Below are positions 3,289 through 10,433 of a stretch of DNA of 13,216 bases, in pieces. A program made the position numbers and the translations under genes. The stretch lies in NCBI GenBank assembly GCA_015688915.1, contig JAATGX010000130.1:1-13216 (forward strand). The letters run 5' to 3'. A model generated the notes under the pieces. It worked only from the letters and a program-made list of their open reading frames with translations, was not told the origin of the DNA and ran no database searches. The stretch is from Desulfuromonadales bacterium (GTDB lineage Bacteria > Desulfobacterota > Desulfuromonadia > Geobacterales > Pseudopelobacteraceae). The number at the start of each line of letters is the position of its first letter. Within the stretch, counting starts at the first letter, position 1.

Positions 3289-6267
3289 ATGAACCTGCCC
3301 GCCATCATACGGCGTACCGCCCGTGCCGAACGCCTGGTTACCGAGGAGAGCGCCGCTTGGCTCGAACGGCACATGAGTCCCTATTTTTTCCAGGCCATGG
3401 CCGATGAGGAAGAGGCACTGGTGTCGATGGCGCGGGAGTTGATCAATCTGCGCCGCAACCGGCGCGTGATCGTGGTCGACAGGGCGAAGCTGCTCGTGCT
3501 GGCGTGCGTCAACCGCTCCGGCTCGTTGTACGAAACCCTGCGCCGTGTGGGCGAACGGGAGATCTCCTATGCCATGTTCTCCCACTCAGATGCCCCCATG
3601 CCGGGCATGGACGAGGATCTGGAGGTGCAGCGCTTCGAGTTCGACCGCCGCCAGGACCACGAGATCGACCCGAGCCGGCCGGTGCAGATCCCTGCGGCAT
3701 TGGTGAGGAAGGTCCGCGCCGAATTACGCCTGTCCTTTCCCGACTTCGACCTGAAAAAACTTGACCGGCTGTTGAAGATCCTCTGGCTGAACAATGAAAA
3801 CTATATCCGCATGTCGCCGCCGTCGCGCACCGCCTACCTGGTTTGGCTGTTCGAACGGGGCAACGCCTCCGGAGGCCTGTTCCTGGACGTGGCCGAGGTG
3901 GAGCGCGAAGGGCGCACCGAGACCCGTATCCTGTTCGCCGTGGGCAACCCGCCCCAGGAGGAGTTCCTGCTCCAGGTGATGGAGGTGTTCAACCGGCTCG
4001 ACGTGGGTATCCGCCGTGCTTACTGTCAGACCATCTCCAACGGCATCCACCCCTATTTCCTGGGCACCTTCTATGTCAAGAGCCGCCGGGGCGAGGACTT
4101 CTCTCCCGGCGGCCTCCTGGCCGATCGCCTCAAGCGCGAACTTTGCACCACCCAGATCCTGGCCACCTCGTCGCCGATCTACCGCGAGTTCGTCACCGAG
4201 GGGCTGATGTCCGGCGAGGACGCCGCCCTGGTGAACGCGTTCATCTCCTTCTGCCACACCAGCCTGGCCCACAGCCAGCCGGACCGCTTCGGGCAGGAGG
4301 ATGTCCAGAAGGCCTTCTACGATCATCCCGAGATGGCGCAACTGCTGATCCGGCTGTTCAGGGTTCGTTTCGGTCCCGAACCGGCCGACCGCGAGGCCGT
4401 GTACCAGGCCGTGCTGGCCGAAACCCGCGAAGCGGTGGAAAGGTACAACACCGGCCACCGCTGGCTGGACGACATTCGCCGCGCCGTGTATTGCTGCTGC
4501 CTGTTGCTGGTCACCCATACCCTCAAGACCAACTTCTTCGTGGTGGAGAAGCAGGCTCTGGCCCTGCGGCTCGATCCGGTCTACCTGCGTGAGCTGGGGC
4601 GGGAGTTCATTGCCGATCTCCCCGAAGCGCTCCCCTTCCGGGTGACCTTTTTCTTCAGCCGTGCCGGTTTCGGCTATCACATCGGCTTCTCGGACATCGC
4701 CCGGGGCGGGTGGCGCACGGTCATCGCCCGCAGCGCCGACGACTTCATTACCGCCGCCAATACCCTGTTCCGTGAGGTCTATGTCCTGGCCCACACCCAG
4801 CATCTGAAAAACAAGGACATCTATGAAGGGGGCTCCAAGATGGTCCTGGTGCTGGACGCCTCGGACCTGGACCAGGCCGGGGGCGAAGCGGAGAACTGGC
4901 GGCTCTACAAACTGCAATACGCCATCGCCAACGCCTTCCTGGACATCTTCGTGACCGGGAACGGCCGGGTCAGGGACCCGCGGGTGGTGGACTACTATGG
5001 AGACGACGAACCGATCGAGATCGGGCCGGACGAGAACATGCACGACGGCATGATCGAGGCCATCGCCAACCTGTCGGCCAAGCGGGGCTACATGCTGGGG
5101 ATCGGGATCATGTCCAGCAAACGGGTCGGCATCAACCATAAGGAATACGGCGTCACCTCCACCGGGGTGGTGGCGTTCGCCCGCATAACCATGGCCGAAG
5201 CTGCGGGCATCGACATCAACCGCGAGCTGTTTTCGCTCAAGATGACCGGGGGGCCCAACGGCGACGTGGCCGGCAACTCCCTGGCCATCATGTTGGAACG
5301 CTGCCCGCTGATGCAGGTGCGCCTGATCCAGGACGGCACCGCTGCCCTGTACGACCCCAACGGCATCCGGCACAGCGAATTGCGCCGGATCGTACTGGCC
5401 CACGATCTGGATGCCTTCGATCCCGCGGCCCTGGGTGAAGGGGGCTTTATCATCTACCGCACCGGCCGGCGCATGGAGGGGCTCAAGGAAACCCATCGCA
5501 AGGTAAGCCGCGAGGCGGGCAACCTGCTGGAGGAATGGCTGGATATCGACGATTTTTACCGTGAGTACAACAACCTGGTGTTCACGGTTCCGGCCGATCT
5601 GTTCATCCCGGCCGGCGGCCGTCCCGAGACCATTGACGGCCAGAACTGGCGGGCGTTCCTGGACGGGCAGGGGGTGCCCACGGCACGGGTGATCGTGGAG
5701 GGGGCCAACTCCTTCATTACCCCCGAGGCCAGGGTGCAGCTCCAGAAAAGCGGCGTAGTGGTCATGCGCGATGCCTCGGCCAACAAGTGCGGCGTGATCT
5801 CGTCCTCCTACGAAATCATTGCCAACCTGCTGTTGTCGGAGCGGGAGTTCCTGGAGCACAAGGAACGGTACGTCAGGGATGTGCTGGAGATCCTGGAGAA
5901 GCGGGCCGAGGACGAGGCCCGCCTGATCCTGCGGCGGCGGAGGGAATCGGGCAATACCCAGCTCTACACCGAAATCTCGGACCTGATCAGCCAGAACATC
6001 AACAGTTACTACACCCGCCTGTTCGACTTTTTCTCCGGGCGGCCTGAACTCTGTTTGCAGAACCCCTTCCGCCAGGCGGTCCTCAATCATCTGCCGCGCA
6101 TGCTGCGGGAGACTCCGGCTTTCCGGCGACGGGTCAGGAACCTGCCCGGGAAGTACCTGTGCGCCATCCTGGCCGCCGAGATCGGTTCGTCACTGGTCTA
6201 TACCGGCAGCCGGGACGCGGATTTCGAGGAGATGATCCGGCGGCATCTGGCGCGGGTGGCACGGTGA
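3289..6267 (+). CDS. NAD-dependent glutamate dehydrogenase, large (about 115 kDa) type
   Basis: 992 residues. Interconverts glutamate and 2-oxoglutarate plus ammonia with NAD+, in the cytoplasm, linking amino-acid breakdown to the TCA cycle. About twice the length of the hexameric ~450-residue GDHs, and close to the fungal GDH2 class rather than the ~1600-residue bacterial class. The N-terminal ~450 residues are a regulatory-type region without a motif I can name. The catalytic part follows: GYHIGFSDIARGGWRTV (463-479), the lysine loop GGSK at 514-517, NMHDGMIEAIANLSAKRGYMLGIG (584-607), KMTGGPNGDVAGNSL (651-665) as the nucleotide-binding turn, VPADLFIPAGGRPETID (767-783), IVEGANSFITPEAR (802-815) and SSYEIIANLL. 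AGGAGG lies 7 bases before the ATG. Divergent from cobO across a 228-base spacer. High GC creates a long antisense open frame inside it, which I do not believe. Confidence 0.93.
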   Translation: MNLPAIIRRTARAERLVTEESAAWLERHMSPYFFQAMADEEEALVSMARELINLRRNRRVIVVDRAKLLVLACVNRSGSLYETLRRVGEREISYAMFSHSDAPMPGMDEDLEVQRFEFDRRQDHEIDPSRPVQIPAALVRKVRAELRLSFPDFDLKKLDRLLKILWLNNENYIRMSPPSRTAYLVWLFERGNASGGLFLDVAEVEREGRTETRILFAVGNPPQEEFLLQVMEVFNRLDVGIRRAYCQTISNGIHPYFLGTFYVKSRRGEDFSPGGLLADRLKRELCTTQILATSSPIYREFVTEGLMSGEDAALVNAFISFCHTSLAHSQPDRFGQEDVQKAFYDHPEMAQLLIRLFRVRFGPEPADREAVYQAVLAETREAVERYNTGHRWLDDIRRAVYCCCLLLVTHTLKTNFFVVEKQALALRLDPVYLRELGREFIADLPEALPFRVTFFFSRAGFGYHIGFSDIARGGWRTVIARSADDFITAANTLFREVYVLAHTQHLKNKDIYEGGSKMVLVLDASDLDQAGGEAENWRLYKLQYAIANAFLDIFVTGNGRVRDPRVVDYYGDDEPIEIGPDENMHDGMIEAIANLSAKRGYMLGIGIMSSKRVGINHKEYGVTSTGVVAFARITMAEAAGIDINRELFSLKMTGGPNGDVAGNSLAIMLERCPLMQVRLIQDGTAALYDPNGIRHSELRRIVLAHDLDAFDPAALGEGGFIIYRTGRRMEGLKETHRKVSREAGNLLEEWLDIDDFYREYNNLVFTVPADLFIPAGGRPETIDGQNWRAFLDGQGVPTARVIVEGANSFITPEARVQLQKSGVVVMRDASANKCGVISSSYEIIANLLLSEREFLEHKERYVRDVLEILEKRAEDEARLILRRRRESGNTQLYTEISDLISQNINSYYTRLFDFFSGRPELCLQNPFRQAVLNHLPRMLRETPAFRRRVRNLPGKYLCAILAAEIGSSLVYTGSRDADFEEMIRRHLARVAR

Positions 6268-6360
6268 AAGATTTTGCTTTTATTCGGGCGGGCGGCTGTG
6301 CTAGATATAAAGCCTGTTCAGATCGATTTCAGACCATTGCCAACCATAAAGGAGCCTGTC

Positions 6361-6606
6361 ATGTCATCCAGAAACGATAATGCCGCAGCAGCAGTCATCG
6401 CCTTCGCTTCCGGCGCCGTGATCGGCGCGGTGGCGGCGCTGCTCCTCACGCCCAAGCCGGGTCATGAGGTGCGCGAGAAGCTGTCCGGCCTCACGGAGAG
6501 TGCGGCGGAAAAGATGAAGCGCTATGCCCGCGAGGCAAAATTCAGGGCCACGCCCAGGACCAGGGGCGATGAGTTCCAGTACGATGGCGGCGACGCCTGG
6601 ATTTAA
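6361..6606 (+). CDS. Small YtxH-like membrane protein
   Basis: 81 residues. One hydrophobic segment near the N terminus (AAVIAFASGAVIGAVAALLLTP, about residues 8-29) is followed by KPGHEVREKLSGLTESAAEKMKRYAREAKF, a charged amphipathic helix. This is the YtxH-like pattern: membrane anchor ending in a TP motif, then a cytoplasmic helix. The function of these proteins is poorly known; some are stress-related. AAAGGAG lies 7 bases before the ATG at 6361. The frame is also open from a TTG at 6274, which I reject for lack of a ribosome-binding site. It starts 93 bases after glutamate dehydrogenase. A TGCTAGATATAAAG extended -10-like stretch at 6299-6312 may give it its own start. Confidence 0.8.
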   Translation: MSSRNDNAAAAVIAFASGAVIGAVAALLLTPKPGHEVREKLSGLTESAAEKMKRYAREAKFRATPRTRGDEFQYDGGDAWI

Positions 6607-6610
6607 CTTG

Positions 6611-6640
6611 CCCCGGCCTCCCGCCGGGTTCAGGGAGGCG
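6611..6640 (+). other. Two overlapping hairpins after the YtxH-like gene
   Basis: CCCGGC (6612-6617) can pair with GCCGGG (6623-6628), or GCCTCCC (6616-6622) with GGGAGGC (6633-6639). The two are mutually exclusive. Neither is followed by a T-run, so a plain intrinsic terminator is unlikely; a leaky terminator or no function are both possible. Confidence 0.35.
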
Positions 6641-6657
6641 CGGGGGAAGCATCTTTG

Positions 6658-6717
6658 ACAGGGATGTGCAGGATTGACGGGATGCTTGTCGCATCCCCTG
6701 ATCCGGTGCATCCCTGT
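6658..6717. repeat. Long imperfect palindrome, probably a dispersed intergenic repeat
   Basis: ACAGGGATG at 6658-6666 plus GCA at 6668-6670 pairs with TGCATCCCTGT (6707-6717), leaving T6667 bulged. GGAT (6671-6674) pairs with ATCC (6701-6704), and GGGATGC (6679-6685) with GCATCCC (6691-6697) around a 5-base loop. The whole folds into one roughly 60-base hairpin built from GGGATG-like units. Similar CAGGATG-rich palindromes occur between genes in many genomes, including deltaproteobacteria. No T-run follows. Only one copy is in the window, so repeat status is inference. Confidence 0.55.
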
Positions 6718-6754
6718 TTGCGTATCGAGACTACGTGATCGAGTGGGGTAAACC

Positions 6755-8017
6755 GTGGACCTGAAATACGGATCAACATCGTTTCCGCTCTCCCTCCCCC
6801 CGGCCCGTCTGGCGGGTGTCATCGAGCCCTCCGTCACTCCCCCCTCCCTATCGCCCGAAGAGATCATCACCCGGGCGCTGGACGCCTGCCAGGCGGCCAT
6901 CTCGTCGTTCAAGCCGGGAGAAAAGGTGGTTGTTGTCACCTCCGACATCACCCGCTACACCGGCAGCGAGATCTATCTGCCGCTCCTGGTGGAACGCCTC
7001 AACCGTCAGGGAATTCCCGATGGTGATATCGAAATCCTGATCGCCCTCGGCATTCATCGCAGGCAGACCGACCATGAACATCGGAAGATCCTCGGCCCGC
7101 TCTACGAACGGATCCGCGTCCTTGACCACGACTGCGACGACCCGGACGGGCTGGTGACCCTCGGCCGGACCTCCGGCGGCGTCGAGGTCAGCGTCAACCG
7201 CCGGGCAATGGAGGCCGACCGGCTGATCCTGACCGGGGTGATCGGTTTTCATTATTTCGCCGGTTTCGGCGGCGGCAGAAAGAGCCTCCTCCCCGGTATC
7301 GCCAGCCGTCAGGCCTGCATGGCCAGCCACTTCAGCGTGCTCAACCCCGGACCCGGGAGTGGCCGGAACCCGTTGGCCGTTACCGGCAACCTGGACGGCA
7401 ACCCGGTGCACCAGGCCATGCTGGAGGCCTGTGCCATGGCACCCCCGGCGTTCATCCTCAACACCGTCCTTTCCCTCGACAAACGGATCATTGCCGCCTT
7501 TTGCGGCCACTGGCGCGAGGCGCACGAGGCGGGCTGCCGCTTTTATCGTGAATGTTTCTCCTTCTCCCTGGCCGACAGGGCCGACCTGGTGATCGTCTCC
7601 TGCGGCGGCTTTCCCAAGGACATAAACCTGATCCAGGCCCACAAAGCCATGGAGTACGCCTCCCAGGCCCTGAAAGACGAAGGGGTGATGATCCTGCTGG
7701 CCGAGTGCCGCGATGGCTTCGGTAACGATACCTTCTACAACTGGTTTCGCCACAAGCGGCTGGACGAGTTCGAGGCTGCCCTGCGGGAACGCTACGAGAT
7801 CAACGGCCAGACCGCCTATTCCCTGCGTGCGAAGGCCCGGCGCTTCAGGATCATCCTGGTTTCACGGTTTCCGGAACACCAGGTTGAGGAGATGGGGATG
7901 ATGGCCGCCCATTCGCTTGATGAGGCCCTTTCAAAGGCCGAAAGGCTGTTGCCGCCCGATTGGCGGGCCTTGGTGATGCCCGAGGGGGGAAGTGTCCTCC
8001 CGATTCTGCGACGGTGA
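6755..8017 (+). CDS. LarA-family nickel-dependent racemase/epimerase (lactate racemase domain)
   Basis: 420 residues, normal LarA length. LarA enzymes use a nickel-pincer nucleotide cofactor to racemize or epimerize alpha-hydroxy acids by hydride transfer. The key residues of Lactobacillus plantarum LarA all have counterparts at a nearly constant offset: D64 and R67 (SDITR; D72, R75), H101 (GIHRRQT; H108), H166 (GFHYFAG; H174), K176 (GGGRK; the cofactor-bound K184) and H192 (SHF; the nickel ligand H200). YFAGFGGGRKSLLPGIA at 167-183 is the signature loop. The start is a GTG with GGGG about 7 bases upstream; no ATG lies near. The natural substrate cannot be read from sequence, since many LarA homologues do not act on lactate. 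larB, larC and larE, needed to make the cofactor, are not in the window. Converges on ompA across a strong bidirectional terminator. Confidence 0.85.
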   Translation: MDLKYGSTSFPLSLPPARLAGVIEPSVTPPSLSPEEIITRALDACQAAISSFKPGEKVVVVTSDITRYTGSEIYLPLLVERLNRQGIPDGDIEILIALGIHRRQTDHEHRKILGPLYERIRVLDHDCDDPDGLVTLGRTSGGVEVSVNRRAMEADRLILTGVIGFHYFAGFGGGRKSLLPGIASRQACMASHFSVLNPGPGSGRNPLAVTGNLDGNPVHQAMLEACAMAPPAFILNTVLSLDKRIIAAFCGHWREAHEAGCRFYRECFSFSLADRADLVIVSCGGFPKDINLIQAHKAMEYASQALKDEGVMILLAECRDGFGNDTFYNWFRHKRLDEFEAALRERYEINGQTAYSLRAKARRFRIILVSRFPEHQVEEMGMMAAHSLDEALSKAERLLPPDWRALVMPEGGSVLPILRR

Positions 8018-8041
8018 ACCTGCCGGTCGACCGTGATCAGC

Positions 8042-8076
8042 AAAAAGGCCCTTCCGGAATCCGGAAAGGCCTTTTT
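8042..8076. terminator. Bidirectional terminator between the LarA-like gene and the OmpA-like gene
   Basis: AAAAAGGCC-C-TTCCGG (8042-8057) pairs with CCGGAA-A-GGCCTTTTT (8061-8076) with a single C-A mismatch and a 3-base loop. An A-run before and a T-run after let it work in both directions for the two converging genes. Confidence 0.93.
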
Positions 8077-8096
8077 GACGGTGATGCGGTTACAGG

Positions 8097-9125
8097 CTAT
8101 TCGCAGGAGAAATTGGCCTCGATGCGGCGGTTCTTGGCCTTGCCTTCTTTGGTCTTGTTGCTGGCGACCGGCTTTGTCAGGCCATACCCCTTGGCGTTGA
8201 TGCGCTCGGGAGCGATGCCGAAATTCTTGATGACATAATCGCGAACGCTTTCCGCCCGCCGCTGGGACAGCTTCTGGTTGAACGCCTTGCCGCCGACACT
8301 GTCGGTATGGCCCTCGATGGTGCCCTTGGCCTTGGGGAACTCGGTCAGGAAGTCACCCACTTTTTTCAACTCGTCGTAGTATTCGGGTTTTATGTTGGAC
8401 TTGTTGGTGTCAAAAAGGATATCGAGTACCGTTGGGCTGCAAAGCTTTACCGGCGCCGGTTTGGGCTGGACGACCGGAACGGGTGCGGGTGCCGGGGGAG
8501 GAGGAGCGGGCGCAGGAGGCGGTTCAACAGCCTTGACCACCACCGGTTCGGGCGCTGGCGGCGGTTCGACCGGTTTTGCCGCGGGCTGGGGACCACCAAA
8601 GGGAATATAGAGGCCGACCGAATATTCAACCGCCTGCAGCGTCTCATCCTGTGTGTAGATCAGGTGACGCACGTCGCCGCGCAGGGCAAGATTGTCGGTA
8701 AAGAAGTACTTCGCGCCGATGCCGTAGTCGAAGACCCCCTTGGCCCGGTTGTCGATCGGCAGGGCGGTGTCACCCCTGAAGGTGCCGAACGCATAACCCG
8801 CCGCTACATAAGGGACCAGCTTGTTGTCCGGGAAAAAGTGGTAGAGCAGCTCTCCGCCGGCGCGGTAGAAATCCACATTGCCCGAGGTAAGGGTCGATTC
8901 GGTATTGGAGTAATCGAAGAGTGCTTCGACCCCGAGGGCTTTGGTGAAATTGTACCCGGCCCGCACGCCATAAAAAGGCGCTGTTTCCAGATGCTGTTTG
9001 CCGTCGAACGTGATGCCGCCGATTACCGGAGAAATTGAAAAGGTCTCCGCCTTGTTGCCGGCGGAAACGGTGGCCGCCAGGGCTAGCAGGGCGCCGGTCA
9101 GTACTAGTGTTGATATTCTCTTCAT
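8097..9125 (-). CDS. OmpA-family outer-membrane beta-barrel protein with peptidoglycan-binding domain
   Basis: 342 residues. A signal peptide (MKRISTLVLTGALLALAATVSAG) is followed by an 8-strand-type barrel at about 24-177, with alternating aromatic strands such as PFYGVRAGYNF, VPYVAAGYAFG and VEYSVGLYIPFG. Then comes a proline-rich linker at about 179-226 (repeated EPPPAPEP/APAPPPP) and an OmpA C-terminal domain from about 228: LDILFDTNKSNIKPEYYDEL, GHTDSVGGKAFNQKLSQRRAESVRDYV, AKGYGLTKPV and NRRIEANF. The Asp and Arg of the TDS and SQRRAESV segments are those that grip diaminopimelate in the family. Cys229 and Cys341 flank the domain and could form a disulfide. AGGAGG lies 7 bases before the ATG at 9125; the in-frame ATG at 9164 would bury the signal peptide. 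Anchors the outer membrane to the wall and may be a minor porin. Divergent from hemB. Confidence 0.92.
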   Translation of the reverse strand: MKRISTLVLTGALLALAATVSAGNKAETFSISPVIGGITFDGKQHLETAPFYGVRAGYNFTKALGVEALFDYSNTESTLTSGNVDFYRAGGELLYHFFPDNKLVPYVAAGYAFGTFRGDTALPIDNRAKGVFDYGIGAKYFFTDNLALRGDVRHLIYTQDETLQAVEYSVGLYIPFGGPQPAAKPVEPPPAPEPVVVKAVEPPPAPAPPPPAPAPVPVVQPKPAPVKLCSPTVLDILFDTNKSNIKPEYYDELKKVGDFLTEFPKAKGTIEGHTDSVGGKAFNQKLSQRRAESVRDYVIKNFGIAPERINAKGYGLTKPVASNKTKEGKAKNRRIEANFSCE

Positions 9126-9254
9126 GCCTGATCCTCCTTCTTGTGTGATTGGGTGGTGCCGCAAATTATGAAGATATGTTTACCATATATTTTCGATTGT
9201 GCAACAATTAGGAGGACGGATACAGTTTTTTTCATGGCGTGCAACCGGAGTAAT

Positions 9255-9272
9255 TGCCGCAGGTGAGCGGCA
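9255..9272. promoter_or_regulatory. Small inverted repeat in the ompA-hemB spacer
   Basis: TGCCGC (9255-9260) and GCGGCA (9267-9272) form a perfect 6-bp inverted repeat around AGGTGA. It lies just upstream of the hemB promoter candidate, so it could be an operator. I cannot name a binding protein. Confidence 0.3.
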
Positions 9273-9285
9273 TCGATGGTCATGC

Positions 9286-9315
9286 TTGCAATTTGCGGAT
9301 CCCTTGCAGTAGTAT
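9286..9315 (+). promoter_or_regulatory. Possible hemB promoter
   Basis: TTGCAA (9286-9291), an 18-base spacer, and TAGTAT (9310-9315). Both boxes are 4 of 6. A start near 9322 would leave a 37-base leader to the hemB ATG. Confidence 0.35.
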
Positions 9316-9358
9316 TTGCACATATGCGTTTCAAGCACGCCGTTCAAAGGAGTCACAC

Positions 9359-10339
9359 ATGTTTTTTCCGCAGTTCAGGGCGCGCCGTATCCGCGGTAAC
9401 GAAACCTTCCGCCGCATGGTCCGCGAAACCACCCTGTCGGTCAATGACCTGGTCTATCCAATGTTTTCCGCATTCGGCACCGGCATCAGGAAAGAGATCT
9501 CTTCCATGCCCGGCATCTTTCAGCAGTCCATCGAACACATCGTGGCGGAGGCGAAAGAGGTGCATGGCCTGGGAATCCCGGCGGTGATCCTGTTCGGTAT
9601 CCCGGAGACCAAGGATGCCGTGGGGAGCGATGCCTATTCGGACACCGGCATCATCCAGGAAACCATTCGCGCCATCAAGCGCGAGGTGCCCGGCCTGACC
9701 GTCATTACCGACGTCTGCATGTGCGAATATACGGATCATGGCCATTGCGGCATTATCAAGGACGGTGACGTGGACAATGATGCCACCCTGGAGCTTTTGG
9801 CCCGGGAGGCGCTCTCCCATGTCAAGGCCGGCGCCGATATGGTCGCTCCCTCGGATATGATGGACGGCCGGGTGGCGGCCATTCGCGAGGCGATGGACGA
9901 TAACGGCTTCGACGCCATCCCGATCATGAGCTATGCGGTCAAATACGCCTCGGGCTACTACGGTCCGTTCCGTGAGGCGGCCGAATCGACCCCGCAGTTC
10001 GGCGACCGCCGCTCCTACCAGATGGACCCGGCCAACCGCTTGGAGGCGCTACGCGAGGCGGCCGCGGATATCGAGGAAGGCGCCGACATCATCATGGTCA
10101 AGCCCGGCCTGGCCTACCTGGATATCCTGCGCGACCTGCGGAACGAGTACAATCTGCCCCTGGCGGTCTACAACGTCTCCGGCGAGTACAGCATGATCAA
10201 GGGCGCGGCGGCCAACGGCTGGATCGACGAGGAGCGCGTGGTCATGGAGACCATGATCGCCTTCAAGCGCGCCGGGGCCGATATCATCATCACCTATCAC
10301 GCCAAGGATGTGGCCCGCTGGCTTAAGCAGCAGGGCTGA
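9359..10339 (+). CDS. hemB: Delta-aminolevulinic acid dehydratase (porphobilinogen synthase), zinc-type
   Basis: 326 residues, full family length. Condenses two 5-aminolevulinate molecules to porphobilinogen, the pyrrole for heme, siroheme and cobalamin. Seen: the zinc site DVCMCEYTDHGHCG with Cys120, Cys122 and Cys130; the Schiff-base lysines K195 (SYAVKYASGYYGPFREA) and K248 (IIMVKPGLAYLDI); and RRSYQMDPANRLEAL at 217-231, part of the allosteric magnesium site. The three cysteines mark the zinc-dependent class, not the magnesium-only class with aspartates there. AAAGGAG lies 7 bases before the ATG at 9359; an open extension to 9254 lacks such a site and is not conserved-looking. Single gene, closed by a strong bidirectional terminator. 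A heme-rich metal-reducing lifestyle and the B12 genes in the same window both demand its product. Confidence 0.97.
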   Translation: MFFPQFRARRIRGNETFRRMVRETTLSVNDLVYPMFSAFGTGIRKEISSMPGIFQQSIEHIVAEAKEVHGLGIPAVILFGIPETKDAVGSDAYSDTGIIQETIRAIKREVPGLTVITDVCMCEYTDHGHCGIIKDGDVDNDATLELLAREALSHVKAGADMVAPSDMMDGRVAAIREAMDDNGFDAIPIMSYAVKYASGYYGPFREAAESTPQFGDRRSYQMDPANRLEALREAAADIEEGADIIMVKPGLAYLDILRDLRNEYNLPLAVYNVSGEYSMIKGAAANGWIDEERVVMETMIAFKRAGADIIITYHAKDVARWLKQQG

Positions 10340-10362
10340 TGTCGAACCGGACCAGCGCTTAA

Positions 10363-10401
10363 AACAAAACGGCCCTCCCGAACAGAGAGGGCCGTTTTGT
10401 T
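10363..10401. terminator. Bidirectional terminator between hemB and the hydrolase
   Basis: AACAAAACGGCCCTC (10363-10377) pairs perfectly with GAGGGCCGTTTTGTT (10387-10401), a 15-bp stem with a 9-base loop. The TTTTGTT arm serves hemB, and the mirrored arm serves the converging hydrolase gene. Confidence 0.92.
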
Positions 10402-10433
10402 GTCTGGAGAAAGAAGTGAGGGAGGGCTGCGCC

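Noticed and set aside
3724..6090. A 788-codon open frame antisense to glutamate dehydrogenase
   Set aside because: High GC at third positions depletes stops on the opposite strand. The translation is low-complexity in the usual shadow way (rich in G, V, H, Q, D), shows no known motif, and the sense gene is certain.
6848..7753. A 301-codon minus-strand frame within the LarA-like gene
   Set aside because: Shadow frame; the plus-strand frame carries all LarA catalytic residues.
9126..9234. A short minus-strand frame upstream of ompA (MKKTVSVLLIVAQSK...)
   Set aside because: About 37 residues ending around the ompA ribosome-binding site. It looks signal-peptide-like at first but has no Shine-Dalgarno that I can see and no conserved features, and may simply be ompA leader.
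9254..9358. Longer N terminus for hemB
   Set aside because: Family proteins begin at MFFPQFRARR-like sequence, and AAAGGAG is correctly placed for the ATG at 9359.
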